The translations under genes and the position numbers were made by a program. The notes under the pieces are model-generated. The model ran no database searches. It was not told where the DNA came from and saw nothing but the letters and a program-made list of their open reading frames with translations. Shown here piece by piece: positions 1-9,869 of a DNA stretch of 64,000 nt. This stretch comes from Streptomyces yatensis (GTDB lineage Bacteria > Actinomycetota > Actinomycetes > Streptomycetales > Streptomycetaceae): assembly GCF_018069625.1 (NCBI RefSeq), contig NZ_CP072941.1, positions 6,386,001 through 6,450,000 of the forward strand, written 5' to 3'. How positions within the stretch are numbered: the first letter of the stretch is position 1; each line of letters begins with the position of its first letter.

Positions 1-1
1 T

Positions 2-49
2 CCGGTCCATGACCGGCTGGGCACGCTCTTCGCCCGGAGCGGCGGATAG
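2..49 (+). CDS. C-terminal end of an upstream gene (truncated by window edge)
   Basis: An open frame enters from the left edge and stops at TAG 47-49, leaving only 15 residues (ending LFARSGG). Codon positions show the usual Streptomyces GC bias, so it may be the tail of a gene in the same direction as efeO, but too little is visible to assign a family. An iron permease (EfeU) would fit the neighbourhood, but this is only a guess. Bases 50-187 hold the presumed efeO promoter region; I see no clear motif. Confidence 0.3.
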   Translation, partial: PVHDRLGTLFARSGG

Positions 50-187
50 CGGCGGCTGGTCCGGCCGCGCAGGGGCGCGGCACGGTGGCCGAGAGGCGGT
101 GACGGGGAGCTGAACCCCGGCGGAATTCCATGTCGCTCTTTCGCCATCGGGGCATTCCGCTTATCGGACTGCGCCTAGCATGCAGCC

Positions 188-1435
188 GTGCGTCGCCAAC
201 ATCTCTCCCCGGTCCCGCCGGCACGTTATCTGCTGGTCGCCGGTGCGGTGACAGTGGCCACGGCGGTCGGAATCGGCGTGCTGGCGGTCGGCGGGGACTC
301 CTCGGACGGCCCTGGTGCGAACCCCTCCACGAGCGGAAGCGCGCCCGCGAAGGCATCGGACGGGCTTCGGCACACCTCCGTCGAGGTGTCCGAGGGCGGC
401 TGCGGCCGTGGCTGGACCGACCCCACCCGTGGCAAGCAGGTCTTCGAGCTGCGGAACACCTCCAGCAGACCGGCCGAGGTCTATCTCACCGATCCGGCGA
501 ACGGCGCGGTCTACGGAGAGGTGGAGGGCCTGGGCCCCGGCACCAGCAGACCGCTGAGCGTCACGCTCGGCGGCGGCTCCTACGCCTTCGTCTGCCTGCC
601 CGATGACGCGGACGCCGTCACCGGACCCACCATCACCGTCCCCGGACCGGCGCGGGGCGGTGGACCGGCCGCGGTTCCGGTCGGCCAGCAGGATCTGATC
701 CCGCCCACCATCGCCTACCAGAAGTGGGTGACGAGCCGGATGGACGAGCTGGTGCGGCGCACGGACGCGCTGCGCTCGGCCATCCGCTGCGGTGATCTGG
801 CCACGGCCCGTGCGGCCTGGCTGCCCGCCCATCTGGTGTACGAGCGGATGGGCGCCGCCTATGGTGCCTTCGGCGATGCCGACGGGGCCATCAACGGCAC
901 CACGGCGGGGTTGTCCGGCGGGGTCCAGGACCCGGACTTCACCGGATTCCACCGCCTCGAGTACGGCCTGTGGCACGGCCAGTCCGCGAGCTCCCTGCGC
1001 CCGGTCGCCGACCGGCTGGTCAAGGATGTCCGGGGGCTGCGGGACGACTGGCCGCAGGAACGGATGGACCCGGCCGACCTGGGCCTGCGGGCGCACGAAA
1101 TCATGGAGAACACCGTGCAGTTCGAGCTGACCGGCCGCACCGACTACGGCAGCGGCACCAACCTGGCCACCGCGCGGGCCAACCTCGACGGCACCCGGGC
1201 CGTGCTGACCCGGCTGGAGCCGCTGCTCAAGCCCCGTGCCCCGTGGCTGCCCGAGCTGAAGAGCGACCTCGACCGCACCGAGCGGACCCTGGAGCGCTCG
1301 CACCACGGGGACCGCTGGACCCCGCTGGACCGGCTGAGCCGCACCGGCCACCAGCGGCTCAACGCGGACGCGGGGGCGCTGGTGGAGCGGCTGGCGCAGG
1401 TGGCGGCGCTGATGGATGTGCGGAGGACCCGGTGA
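188..1435 (+). CDS. efeO: EfeO-type iron uptake protein (cupredoxin + M75/imelysin domain)
   Basis: Predicted extracytoplasmic component of an EfeUOB-type ferrous iron system. The 415-aa product has an N-terminal membrane anchor or signal segment (about residues 12-33), then a cupredoxin-like EfeO N-domain (about 60-160), then an M75/imelysin domain from about 175 carrying the family HxxE motif (H255-R-L-E258). No lipobox cysteine is present, so it is probably anchored by the N-terminal helix or secreted. The GTG start is chosen because it precedes the hydrophobic segment directly; no strong Shine-Dalgarno is visible. Its stop overlaps the efeB start (GTGA), indicating translational coupling. 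A permease gene (efeU) is not in the window. Family assignment is secure; the transported species is inferred. Confidence 0.9.
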   Translation: MRRQHLSPVPPARYLLVAGAVTVATAVGIGVLAVGGDSSDGPGANPSTSGSAPAKASDGLRHTSVEVSEGGCGRGWTDPTRGKQVFELRNTSSRPAEVYLTDPANGAVYGEVEGLGPGTSRPLSVTLGGGSYAFVCLPDDADAVTGPTITVPGPARGGGPAAVPVGQQDLIPPTIAYQKWVTSRMDELVRRTDALRSAIRCGDLATARAAWLPAHLVYERMGAAYGAFGDADGAINGTTAGLSGGVQDPDFTGFHRLEYGLWHGQSASSLRPVADRLVKDVRGLRDDWPQERMDPADLGLRAHEIMENTVQFELTGRTDYGSGTNLATARANLDGTRAVLTRLEPLLKPRAPWLPELKSDLDRTERTLERSHHGDRWTPLDRLSRTGHQRLNADAGALVERLAQVAALMDVRRTR

Positions 1436-2652
1436 GCGAGGTGCTGCGCAGGGGCTTTCTGCTGGGCGCGGCCGCCGGTACGGTCGGCGCGGTGGCGGGC
1501 GTGGCCGGGGGCACGGCGGCCGCGAACGAGGAGGAGCGGGAGAAGAAGCCCACCCACGTCCCCTTCCACGGCACCCATCAGGCCGGCATCCTCACCCCGC
1601 CCCAGCGGGCCACCGCGCTCATCGCCTTCGACACCATGGCCGAGGGGCGCGAGGAGCTGGCCGACGCCTTCCGTACGCTCACCGAGCGGTGCCGCTTCCT
1701 CACCACCGGAGGCACCCCCGACCCGGTCGGGATCACCGCGCCGCCCGCCGACTCCGGCACCCTGGGCCCCCAGGTGGCCGCCGACCGGCTGACCGCCACG
1801 GTCGGCGTGGGCGCCTCGCTCTTCGACGAGCGGTACGGGCTGCGGGACCGCAAGCCCCGGCGGCTCACCGCGATGCGGTCCTTCCCCGACGACGATCTCG
1901 ACCCCGACTGGTGCCACGGCGATCTGAGCCTCCAGCTGTGCGCCGACAGCACGGACGCGGTGCTGCACGCGCTGCGCGACATCGCCCGCCACACCCGGGG
2001 CGCGCTGCAGATCCGCTGGCGCGTCGACGGCTTCGTCAGCCCGCCGCGCCCGTCCGGCACCCCGCGCAACCACATGGGGTTCAAGGACGGCACCGCCAAT
2101 CCGGACACCGATGACGCCCGTGCGATGGACCGTCTGGTGTGGGTGGGCGCCCACTCCGGGGAGCCGGCCTGGGCAGCCGGCGGCAGCTATCAGGTGGTCC
2201 GGCTGATCCGGATGCTGGTGGAGTTCTGGGACCGGGTCTCGATCAGCGAGCAGGAGCGCATGCTCGGCCGCAACCGGGACTCGGGCGCCCCGCTGGACGG
2301 TCAGCACGAGTTCGACACCCCGCGCTACGCACAGGACCCCAAGGGCGACATCATTCCGCTGGACAGCCATATACGGATGGCCAATCCGCGCACCGCCCGG
2401 ACCGAGGACCAGCGCATACTCCGCCGTGCCTACAACTACGACCGGGGCATGGACGCCAACGGCAACTTGGACATGGGGCTGCTGTTCTGCTGCTATCAGC
2501 AGGATCTCGCGCGCCAGTTCGAAACCGTGCAGAAGCGTCTGGCGGGGGAGCCGCTGGTGGACTACATCACCCCCTTCGGCGGCGGCTATTTCTTCGCGCT
2601 TCCCGGTGTGAAGGACCGCTCCGACTGGCTGGGACGGACCCTTCTGTCCTGA
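1432..2652 (+). CDS. efeB: EfeB, Tat-exported DyP-type heme peroxidase
   Basis: Predicted deferrochelatase/peroxidase of the EfeUOB system, 406 aa. The GTG start overlaps the efeO stop and opens with a twin-arginine signal ([12 protein letters not shown]) followed by an Ala/Gly-rich hydrophobic stretch, so it should be folded with heme before Tat export. The DyP distal motif GxxDG appears as GFKDG near residue 216, and the proximal heme-ligand histidine sits in HIRMANPR near residue 313. Length matches the family. The tight coupling with efeO supports a joint role in iron acquisition at the cell surface; a general dye-decolorising peroxidase role is possible but less likely here. Confidence 0.93.
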   Translation: MSEVLRRGFLLGAAAGTVGAVAGVAGGTAAANEEEREKKPTHVPFHGTHQAGILTPPQRATALIAFDTMAEGREELADAFRTLTERCRFLTTGGTPDPVGITAPPADSGTLGPQVAADRLTATVGVGASLFDERYGLRDRKPRRLTAMRSFPDDDLDPDWCHGDLSLQLCADSTDAVLHALRDIARHTRGALQIRWRVDGFVSPPRPSGTPRNHMGFKDGTANPDTDDARAMDRLVWVGAHSGEPAWAAGGSYQVVRLIRMLVEFWDRVSISEQERMLGRNRDSGAPLDGQHEFDTPRYAQDPKGDIIPLDSHIRMANPRTARTEDQRILRRAYNYDRGMDANGNLDMGLLFCCYQQDLARQFETVQKRLAGEPLVDYITPFGGGYFFALPGVKDRSDWLGRTLLS

Positions 2653-2808
2653 CACCGCCCCACCATCCGGTCAAGAACATCTCAAGAGTTCCTTGGATTC
2701 TCCTGACCCTCTATTCACTCGGCCGCCTCCATGGATTCCATCGGAGAGTCCTGCCCGCGGCACAGGATCAGGCGCAGGCGTGAATCGCGAAACATGTGGA
2801 GGCATGGG

Positions 2809-4683
2809 ATGGGCGGCACGGCAGGATCCGAAGGCGGCCGACGGCGTGGCCGGGTAGCGCGCTGGGGTGCCCTGGCCGGCGCCGCGGCCCTGGCGACCGT
2901 GGGCGGGGTGGCCCCCGCATGGGCCGCGCCCTCGAAGGGCGGCGACACCGCGACCCCGGTGAAGCATGTGGTGGTGATCTTCGACGAGAACATCTCGTTC
3001 GACCACTACTTCGGCACGTACCCGAAGGCGGCGAACACGGACGGCACGAAGTTCACGCCCTCCAAGCACACGCCCAAGAACATCGACACCCTGGCGCACG
3101 CCGGGCTGCTGAAGAAGAACCCCAATCTCTACAAGCCCAAGCGGCTGGCCAGTGACCAGGCCATGACCTGCGACCAGAACCACTCCTACGGACCCGAGCA
3201 GTACGCGGCCAATGGCGGCAAGGCCGATAAGTTCGTGGAGAACACCGAGGTCAGCAAGTGCACCGGGCTGTTCGGCGAGCCCGGCCTGGTGATGGACTAC
3301 TACGACGGCAACACCGTCACCGGCCTGTGGAACTACGCCCAGCACTACGCGATGAGCGACCGTTCCTTCAGCTCGGCCTACGGCCCCTCCACCCCCGGGG
3401 CGCTGGAACTGGTCTCGGGCCAGACCCACGGCGTGATCTCCACCGACCCCAAGTCCTCCACCGAGGACCCCCGGCAGACCGACAAGCCGGACGCGTACAC
3501 GGTGGCCTCGCCGGATGCCAAGGGCGTCGGCACGGTGATCAATGACCCGGATCCCGCCTTCGACGACTGCTCCAACAAGGACCACACCAGCGCGAACGCC
3601 CTGGCCCGCATGCAGGGCCGGAACCTCGGCGATCTGCTCAACGCCAAGGGGGTGACCTGGGGCTGGTTCCAGGGCGGCTTCCGCCCCAGCACCGCCTGGA
3701 ACGGCGAGCAGGACCACTACGCCAAGTGCTCCGGCACCACCCATAAGAACGTCGGCGGCGCCGAGTCGGTGGACTACAGCCCCCACCACGCCCCGTTCCA
3801 GTACTACAAGTCCACGGCCAACCCGCATCACCTCCCGCCGAAGAACGTGCGGGAGATCGGCCGGAGCGGTCAGGCCAACCACAACTACGACCTCACCGAC
3901 TTCGACGCGGCGCTCAAGACGGGCCATCTGCCGGCCGTCAGCTTCCTGAAGGCCGCCGAGTACCAGGACGGCCACGCCGCCTACTCCGACCCGATCGACG
4001 AGCAGCACTTCCTGGTCAAGCAGATCAACGCGATCCAGAAGTCGCCGCAGTGGAAGGACACCGCGGTCGTCGTCGCGTACGACGACAGCGACGGCTGGTA
4101 CGACCACGCCTACGCCAAGCCGCTCAACGGGTCGAAGGACAAGACCGCCGGCTCCAACGGCAAGGCCACCGACAGCCCCGCCTGCCAGTCCGGCCCCGAG
4201 CCCGCCGCCGGCTACCAGGACCGCTGCGGCCCCGGCCCCCGGCAGCCGCTGCTGGTGATCTCCCCCTTCAGCAAGGCCAACAAGGTCGACCACACCCAGA
4301 CCGAGCAGACGTCGATCACCCGCTTCATCGAGGACAACTGGCACACCGGCCGGATCGGTGACGCCTCCTTCGACAGCCGGGCGAACTCCCTCTCCGGGCT
4401 GTTCGACTTCCGCCACCCCAACAACACCCAGGTGCTGCTGAAGTCCGACGGTTCGGTCGCGTCGGTGCACAAGGCCGGTCACTACACGACCACCGCACTG
4501 GCCGCCCACGCCCCGATCGTGAACGCGGCGGCCCCCAACGCGCTGACCACCCGGCGTCTCGCCGACGGCCGGGGCACCTCCGTCGCCCTGCCCATCGGCC
4601 TCGCGGCGGGTGTGCTGGTGCTCGGCGGCGCCGGTACGGCGCTGGCCCTCCACCGTCGCCGCACCGTGCGGACCGCGGGCTAG
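2809..4683 (+). CDS. Secreted/membrane-anchored phospholipase C-type phosphoesterase
   Basis: A 624-aa member of the phosphoesterase family PF04185 (phospholipase C / acid phosphatase AcpA type). After an N-terminal signal peptide ending near APAWA come the family motifs FDENISFDHYFGTYP (about residues 55-70), an NHSYGPEQ segment, a YSDP segment and a VVAYDDSDGWYDH metal/phosphate-site motif. The last 30 residues form a hydrophobic helix followed by HRRR, so the enzyme is probably tethered to the membrane with its active site outside. ATG 2809 is preferred because GGAGG lies 6 nt upstream; in-frame ATGs at 2731 and 2794 lack this. Substrate is not predictable: phosphodiesters or phosphomonoesters. 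Confidence 0.85.
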   Translation: MGGTAGSEGGRRRGRVARWGALAGAAALATVGGVAPAWAAPSKGGDTATPVKHVVVIFDENISFDHYFGTYPKAANTDGTKFTPSKHTPKNIDTLAHAGLLKKNPNLYKPKRLASDQAMTCDQNHSYGPEQYAANGGKADKFVENTEVSKCTGLFGEPGLVMDYYDGNTVTGLWNYAQHYAMSDRSFSSAYGPSTPGALELVSGQTHGVISTDPKSSTEDPRQTDKPDAYTVASPDAKGVGTVINDPDPAFDDCSNKDHTSANALARMQGRNLGDLLNAKGVTWGWFQGGFRPSTAWNGEQDHYAKCSGTTHKNVGGAESVDYSPHHAPFQYYKSTANPHHLPPKNVREIGRSGQANHNYDLTDFDAALKTGHLPAVSFLKAAEYQDGHAAYSDPIDEQHFLVKQINAIQKSPQWKDTAVVVAYDDSDGWYDHAYAKPLNGSKDKTAGSNGKATDSPACQSGPEPAAGYQDRCGPGPRQPLLVISPFSKANKVDHTQTEQTSITRFIEDNWHTGRIGDASFDSRANSLSGLFDFRHPNNTQVLLKSDGSVASVHKAGHYTTTALAAHAPIVNAAAPNALTTRRLADGRGTSVALPIGLAAGVLVLGGAGTALALHRRRTVRTAG

Positions 4684-4715
4684 GCCCGTCCGCGCGCGCA
4701 CGGCACACCGCCGTC

Positions 4716-4756
4716 GGGTCCGCCGCCACACCTCCTCCCCAGGTGGCGGCGGACCC
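4716..4756. terminator. Inverted repeat after the phosphoesterase gene
   Basis: Perfect 14-bp arms (4716-4729 and 4743-4756, GGGTCCGCCGCCAC type) around a 13-nt loop, 33 nt past the phosphoesterase stop. No U-tract follows, as is usual in Streptomyces. Confidence 0.75.
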
Positions 4757-4908
4757 GGCCGTTTGGCGTGGGGCGGAGCGGCCGGGGTGGGGAAACAGCG
4801 GCGGGGAATAAAGCGGAGCCTTTCTCCGGTTGAATGCGGGCGGTAGACGTAGAGGCGTACCGAGACCGACGTACGCGCACCGCAGTGCGACCAGGGAGGC
4901 GGGCCACC

Positions 4909-6036
4909 GTGGCCGATGAGCAGGACCGGCGAGACGACCAGCAGGACCCCATCCGGGCCCGGGCCCTCGGCAGCGCACCGGTGCCCCTGTCGGTGCTGGA
5001 CCTGGCGACCGTCGGCAGCGGGGTGACGGCCGCCGAGGCGCTGCGGACCACCACCGAGCTCGCCCGGCTCACCGAGCGCCGGGGCTTCCACCGCTTCTGG
5101 GTGGCCGAGCACCACTCGATGCCCGGAGTCGCCAGCACCTCCCCGGCGGTGATCCTCGCCCACCTCGCCGCGCACACCGAGCGGATCCGGCTGGGCTCCG
5201 GCGGAGTGATGCTCCCCAACCACGCCCCGCTGGTCATCGCCGAGCAGTTCGGCACCCTGGAGGCGCTCGCCCCCGGCCGGGTGGACCTCGGCCTCGGCCG
5301 CGCGCTCGGCACCGACGGGGCCACGGCCGCCGCCCTGCGCCGCACCGACCGGCTGCGCGAGGGCGCCGACGACTTCCCCCAGCAGCTCGCCGAGCTGACC
5401 CGCTTCCTCGACGACGACTTCCCCGACGGCCACCGCTACGCCCGTATCCACGCGGTGCCGGGGCCGGTGCAGGGCACCGTGCCCGGCGGGGTCCAGTCCG
5501 CCGACCGGCCCTCGATCTGGCTGCTGGGCTCCAGCGGATTCAGCGCCCGGCTCGCCGGGATGCTCGGCCTGCCGTTCTCCTTCGCCCACCACTTCTCCGC
5601 GGCCAATACGGTCCCCGCGCTCGATCTCTACCGCGAGACCTTCCGGCCGTCCGCCGCGCTGGACCGGCCGTACGCCTCGATCGGCGTCTCGGCCTTCGCC
5701 GCCGAGGACGAGAAGGAGGCCCACCGGCAGGTGCTCACCGGCGCCCTGGCCATGATCCGGCTGCGCACCGGACGCCCCGGCCTGGTGCCGACGCCCGAGG
5801 AGGCCGAGGCGTACGAGTTCAACGAGATCGAGCGCGACTTCATCAACAGCTGGCTCGCCAACGTCGAGTACGGCACCCCGGACCAGGTCCGCGAGGGGCT
5901 CGACGGGCTGATCAAGCGCACCGGAGTGGACGAAATCAAGATCACGGCCAATGCGCACGGCCGTGAGGCCCGTCTGCGCTCGTACGAGCTGATCGCGGAT
6001 GCCTACGATCTCCCGACGGCGCAGACGGAGGCGTAG
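4909..6036 (+). CDS. LLM-class flavin-dependent oxidoreductase
   Basis: A 375-aa bacterial luciferase-like monooxygenase (PF00296 fold). Typical segments are [17 protein letters not shown] (active-site and flavin region), [16 protein letters not shown] and [15 protein letters not shown], and the C-terminal part matches the MsnO8-like group found in actinomycetes. Such enzymes use FMNH2 from a partner reductase; no reductase gene is adjacent, so the substrate is unknown. GTG 4909 is preferred over the upstream ATG 4834 because AGGGAGG lies 9 nt before it and the extra N-terminus would be a low-complexity basic stretch. Probably monocistronic, with a terminator upstream and a convergent gene downstream. 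Confidence 0.88.
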   Translation: MADEQDRRDDQQDPIRARALGSAPVPLSVLDLATVGSGVTAAEALRTTTELARLTERRGFHRFWVAEHHSMPGVASTSPAVILAHLAAHTERIRLGSGGVMLPNHAPLVIAEQFGTLEALAPGRVDLGLGRALGTDGATAAALRRTDRLREGADDFPQQLAELTRFLDDDFPDGHRYARIHAVPGPVQGTVPGGVQSADRPSIWLLGSSGFSARLAGMLGLPFSFAHHFSAANTVPALDLYRETFRPSAALDRPYASIGVSAFAAEDEKEAHRQVLTGALAMIRLRTGRPGLVPTPEEAEAYEFNEIERDFINSWLANVEYGTPDQVREGLDGLIKRTGVDEIKITANAHGREARLRSYELIADAYDLPTAQTEA

Positions 6037-6140
6037 CCCTCATCGGCCCAGTCCTCACGACCCGGCCCTCACCGGCCCAGCCCTCATCGGGCCCTCACCG
6101 GCGCAGCCCTCACCGGCCCGGCCCAGCCCTGACCGACGTA
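6035..6140. repeat. Degenerate ~16-bp repeats between convergent genes
   Basis: The 107-nt gap between the luciferase-like gene and the c-di-GMP gene is filled by about six imperfect copies of a unit close to GCCCTCACCGGCCCAG. They run from the luciferase-gene stop almost to the convergent stop. No protein is encoded; they may contribute structure to transcript ends. Confidence 0.6.
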
Positions 6141-6143
6141 GCC

Positions 6144-8096
6144 CTACCCGGACGCCGGGCAGGTGATCATCGTCTGTATGCGGTCCGGCGGCACCGGACG
6201 GGAGTAGAACCACCCCTGTCCGGTATCGCAGCCGATTCGCCTCAGCCGCTCCGCCTGCTCGGCGCTCTCCACGCATTCGGCCGTCACGGTCAGGCCCAGC
6301 CGGTGCGCGAGCTGCACCAGCGCCTCGACGATGGTCTCGTCGGCCGGATTCGGATGCTCCTCGGCCCGGAACCCCTGGACGAACGAGCCGTCCAGCTTGA
6401 GCGTGGAGACCGGCAGCCGGCTGAGATAGGCGAGGTTGGAGTAGCCCGTCCCGAAGTCGTCGATCGCGATGGGCACCCCCATGTCGCTGAGCCGCTGCAG
6501 CGCCTGCAGCGGACGCCCCGTCGACCCCATCACCGCCGACTCGGTCAGCTCCAGCTGCAGCAGATGCGGCGGCAGCCCGGTCTCCGCCAGGATCGTGCCG
6601 ACATCGGCGACCAGGTCGGAGTCCCACACCTGGCGGACCGCCACATTGACGCTGACCACCAGCGGATGGGTCGGATTGGCCAGCTGCCAGGCGCGGGCCT
6701 GGCGGCAGGCGGTGCGCAGCACCCATCGGCCCAGCGGCACGATCGCGCCGTTCTCCTCGGCCAGCGGGATGAACCGGTTCGGCGACAGCCGCCCGAACTG
6801 CGGATGGTCCCAGCGCACCAGCGCCTCCACCCCCCGGACGACCCCGTCGCCCAGCCCCACCAGCGGCTGGTAGTCGAGCACGAACTCCTCGCGCTCGACC
6901 GCCGGGCGCAGAGTGCTGGACAGCGCCTGCCGGGTCATCCGATGGGCGTTGCGCTCCGGGTCGAAGAGCGTCCAGCGCGCCTTGCCGTCCTCCTTCGCCC
7001 AGTACAGCGTGGTGTCCGCGGCCTGCATCAGCCAGGTGGTGTGGGTGCCGGCCGCGGGCCGCTCCACCACGCCGATGCTCGCCGACACCGACAGCCGCTG
7101 ACCGCCCACGTCGAACGGTTCCTGCAGGGCGGCCAGCAGCGACCGGGCGAGGTCGCACAGCTGCTCGGTGCCGGTGGAGTTGCGGACCAGCAGGGCGAAC
7201 TCGTCCCCGCCGAGCCGCGCCACCAGATGGCCGCCGGGCGCGGCGCATTCGGTGAGCCGCTGGGCGACCGCGCCGAGCAGCCGGTCACCGACCCGGTGGC
7301 CGAGGGTGTCGTTGACCGCCTTGAAACCGTCCAGGTCGAGATAGCAGAGCCCGATCCGGCCGGTGCCCCCGTGGTCGTAGGTGGCCGCCTCCAGCGCCGA
7401 GGTCATCCGCTCGAAGAACAGGCTCCGGTTGGGCAGCCGGGTGACCGGATCGTGCATCTGCAGATGGCGCAGCCGCCCCTGGAGATCCCGCTGGTCGCTG
7501 ATGTCGGCCATCGACAGCAGCAGGCTGCAGCTGTCCGGCGCGGGCTCGATGGTGATCTCGGCCCACAGGGCATGGCCGTCGGCGCGCAGCAGCCGCCGGG
7601 TGCGGCGCAGCCGGGCGAGACGGCCGCCCAGGACGTCCCGGTACTCCTTCCAGGTGCGCGGATCCTCGCGCAGATTGGCCAGATCCGCCGCGCTGCGGGT
7701 GGTCAGTACGGCCGGATCGGTGCCCAGCAGGGCGCCGAGCGCGGGGTTGGCGTCACGCACTCTGCCCTCGCGGTCGACGACGGCCATGGCGAGGCGCGCC
7801 ACATTGAAGGCGGCGCGGTAGTCGCCGGGCGCGGGGCCCGGGGCCGGGCCGGCGCCCGGGGGCGCGCCTGACGCCGAGGGCGCCCCGGGCGCTGGGGGCG
7901 CGCCCGGGGGCGACGGCGCGTCGATGGCCGGGCGAGGTGCGCCGGCGTCCTCCGCAACAGGGAGGACGCTGGGGGCAGCATCACGCTCTGTGATCGTCGG
8001 CAGCGTCGCGCCCAGGGCGCGGCCCTGCCCGTCAGGGATTCCGCTCACCGCTCGCTCCCGCGTGGCGTTCGTTGTGTCCAGGTTGTTCGTACGCAT
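6144..8096 (-). CDS. PAS-GGDEF-EAL c-di-GMP turnover protein
   Basis: A 650-aa cytosolic-looking protein with a disordered Pro/Ala/Gly-rich N-terminus (about 1-90), a PAS-like sensor (about 92-220), a GGDEF domain (intact GGDEF in ARLGGDEFALLV, about 310-325) and an EAL domain to the C-terminus. The EAL residues look catalytic: EALVRW, VSVNVAV, ELTES, DDFGTGYS, LKLDGSF and AECVES. The usual RxxD inhibitory site five residues before GGDEF is absent (the site reads GGHL). It may both make and degrade c-di-GMP, which controls Streptomyces development. No membrane helix is seen. The start has only a weak ribosome site. It faces a divergent metalloprotease gene across a 318-nt gap. Confidence 0.9.
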   Translation of the reverse strand: MRTNNLDTTNATRERAVSGIPDGQGRALGATLPTITERDAAPSVLPVAEDAGAPRPAIDAPSPPGAPPAPGAPSASGAPPGAGPAPGPAPGDYRAAFNVARLAMAVVDREGRVRDANPALGALLGTDPAVLTTRSAADLANLREDPRTWKEYRDVLGGRLARLRRTRRLLRADGHALWAEITIEPAPDSCSLLLSMADISDQRDLQGRLRHLQMHDPVTRLPNRSLFFERMTSALEAATYDHGGTGRIGLCYLDLDGFKAVNDTLGHRVGDRLLGAVAQRLTECAAPGGHLVARLGGDEFALLVRNSTGTEQLCDLARSLLAALQEPFDVGGQRLSVSASIGVVERPAAGTHTTWLMQAADTTLYWAKEDGKARWTLFDPERNAHRMTRQALSSTLRPAVEREEFVLDYQPLVGLGDGVVRGVEALVRWDHPQFGRLSPNRFIPLAEENGAIVPLGRWVLRTACRQARAWQLANPTHPLVVSVNVAVRQVWDSDLVADVGTILAETGLPPHLLQLELTESAVMGSTGRPLQALQRLSDMGVPIAIDDFGTGYSNLAYLSRLPVSTLKLDGSFVQGFRAEEHPNPADETIVEALVQLAHRLGLTVTAECVESAEQAERLRRIGCDTGQGWFYSRPVPPDRIQTMITCPASG

Positions 8097-8414
8097 CTTG
8101 TTGTCTCACACCGGGTGCCGGGCAGACCGTAATTTCCTGCCTGAAGGGGGATTCCCCGCTGGACATGTGCCGATCATAGGGGCTCGTACTCCGGGCGTTT
8201 CCTCGACGTCATCGCGCTCACCGCCGCCTTGACAATGTGTTTGGTCGTATCTGTTCGACTCTGCGCGGGCCAACAGCCGCTCTGACCGATTGTGACCGTC
8301 TGTTACGTACCCGGATCGCGGCCTCTTCACTCGACCAGCCCATCCCAACAGGGCGTACCCCGCCAATTCACCTCAGGGTGGAGTGGGTGTTCGGACTACG
8401 CCCGGGAGGTCGAC
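8097..8414. other. Divergent intergenic region, 318 nt
   Basis: Lies between the c-di-GMP gene (leftward) and the metalloprotease gene (rightward) and must hold both promoters. It is less GC-rich than its flanks. I see no strong palindrome, riboswitch or small gene. Confidence 0.5.
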
Positions 8415-9680
8415 ATGGTGCGTCCTCAGGTACCCGAGGGGGTGCACCGGCAGCCTCGGCTGCGTCGGACCGGGGCCCTGCTGACCTCGTTGAGCGCGCT
8501 CATCGCGACCACCGTGGTGGCGGGCCCCGCTGTCGCGGCCGGCCCCGGCGGACCCTGTGACCTGGAACGTACCGACGCCCACCACTCGGAGGGCCTGGAC
8601 ACCTGGAACTCCCGCTACCCGCGCCCGGTGCGCCGGCTGGACGCGGCGATGGTCTTCCTGTCGTTCCCGGACGCCAAGCCCAGAGTAACGCCGGCCCGGC
8701 TGGCCGCCGACCATGTCCCGGCGACCCCCGACTTCTTCAAGCGGGCGTCCTACGGGAAGTTCGCGCTGCGGGTGCATCCGCTGCGGCGCTGGCTCACCAT
8801 GCCCCAGCGCTCCACCGCGTACGCCATACAGCGCGACTGGAACGCCAAGCGGCGGGCCGCGTATCTGCGCGACGCCATCGCGTCCGCCGATCCGCACCTC
8901 GATTTCGGCCGCTATGACCTCGTCTATCTGGTCGCCGACCCCGATGCCCCCGGTGTGGACGCCGACGCGACGAAAGTGGTCAACTTCGAAAAGCCGCTGC
9001 GCGCCGACGGTGTTGATCTGCGCCGTCTGGTGACCGTTTTCGAACACCATCCGCCGGACCGCAATGTCCTGGCCCATGAGACCGGCCATGTCTTCGACCT
9101 GCCCGACCTCTACCACCGGCCGAAGGACACCGACGCCAGCGCCGAATGGGACACCTACGTCGGCGACTGGGACCTGATGGGAAGCCAGTTCGGCATGGCA
9201 CCCGATCCGTTCGGCTGGCACAAGTGGAAGCTGGGCTGGCTCGGCGCGCGCCAGGTGGCCTGCGACCGCGCCATCGGTCCGCGCCGCTACACCCTCCAGC
9301 CGCTCGCCGCCCCCATGGGGCGGGGCAGACCCGGCGCCGACACCCGCACCCGGCTGGTCGTCGTCCGCACCGGACCCACCACGGCGCTGGCCATCGAGGC
9401 GCGCGGCGGCCGCGGCAACGACGCGGGCACCTGCACCGAGGGCGTACTGGTCTACCGCGTCCACAACGACAAGGCGTCGGGCGACGGCCCCGTCCAGGTG
9501 CTGGACGGCCACCCGGCCACCTCCGCCTGCTGGAACGAGTCGGTCTACCCCGAACTCGCCGACGCACCGCTCGGCGTCGGCGACAGCCTGTCGGTCAAGG
9601 AGGACGCCGTACGGATCACGGTGGCCGGCCGCACCGCCGACGGGGGCTGGACCGTCCGGGTCAACCGCCGGGCGCGGTGA
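8415..9680 (+). CDS. Secreted M6-type zinc metalloprotease
   Basis: A 421-aa predicted exported peptidase. A basic N-terminus leads into a hydrophobic signal segment (about 18-40) ending near VAAGPG. The zinc site is HETGHVFDLPDLY (H221 and H225, with Asp downstream), the HExxHxxxxxD arrangement of M6 (immune inhibitor A-like) proteases, followed by a conserved WDLMGSQ Met-turn segment. Several Cys in the second half could form disulfides. ATG 8415 has GGAGG 5 nt upstream. The target is unknown. A strong family call rests on the zinc motif and the Met-turn. Confidence 0.87.
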   Translation: MVRPQVPEGVHRQPRLRRTGALLTSLSALIATTVVAGPAVAAGPGGPCDLERTDAHHSEGLDTWNSRYPRPVRRLDAAMVFLSFPDAKPRVTPARLAADHVPATPDFFKRASYGKFALRVHPLRRWLTMPQRSTAYAIQRDWNAKRRAAYLRDAIASADPHLDFGRYDLVYLVADPDAPGVDADATKVVNFEKPLRADGVDLRRLVTVFEHHPPDRNVLAHETGHVFDLPDLYHRPKDTDASAEWDTYVGDWDLMGSQFGMAPDPFGWHKWKLGWLGARQVACDRAIGPRRYTLQPLAAPMGRGRPGADTRTRLVVVRTGPTTALAIEARGGRGNDAGTCTEGVLVYRVHNDKASGDGPVQVLDGHPATSACWNESVYPELADAPLGVGDSLSVKEDAVRITVAGRTADGGWTVRVNRRAR

Positions 9681-9869
9681 TGACGGTGCCGCGCCGGTCT
9701 TCCACCACTCCTCGGCCCGCTGACGACGCCGCGCGGATGACCAGGTCGGGCGGCTGACGGAGCCGCGCCGATGGCCGGGGCGCGTGCATAACCGGTGATC
9801 AAGTCGGCTTCGAGGTGCCGCTTCGAGACTGTGGGCCCCTTTTCGACGTCGGGCGCCCGGGAGTTGAGA

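Noticed and set aside
2671..5958. Long antisense open frame across the phosphoesterase and luciferase-like genes
   Set aside because: High-GC DNA gives long antisense frames; this one is low in complexity, has no motif and opposes two well-supported genes.
8097..8414. Riboswitch in the large divergent gap
   Set aside because: I looked for conserved c-di-GMP, c-di-AMP, cobalamin and TPP motifs and saw none; a covariance-model search would be needed to be sure.
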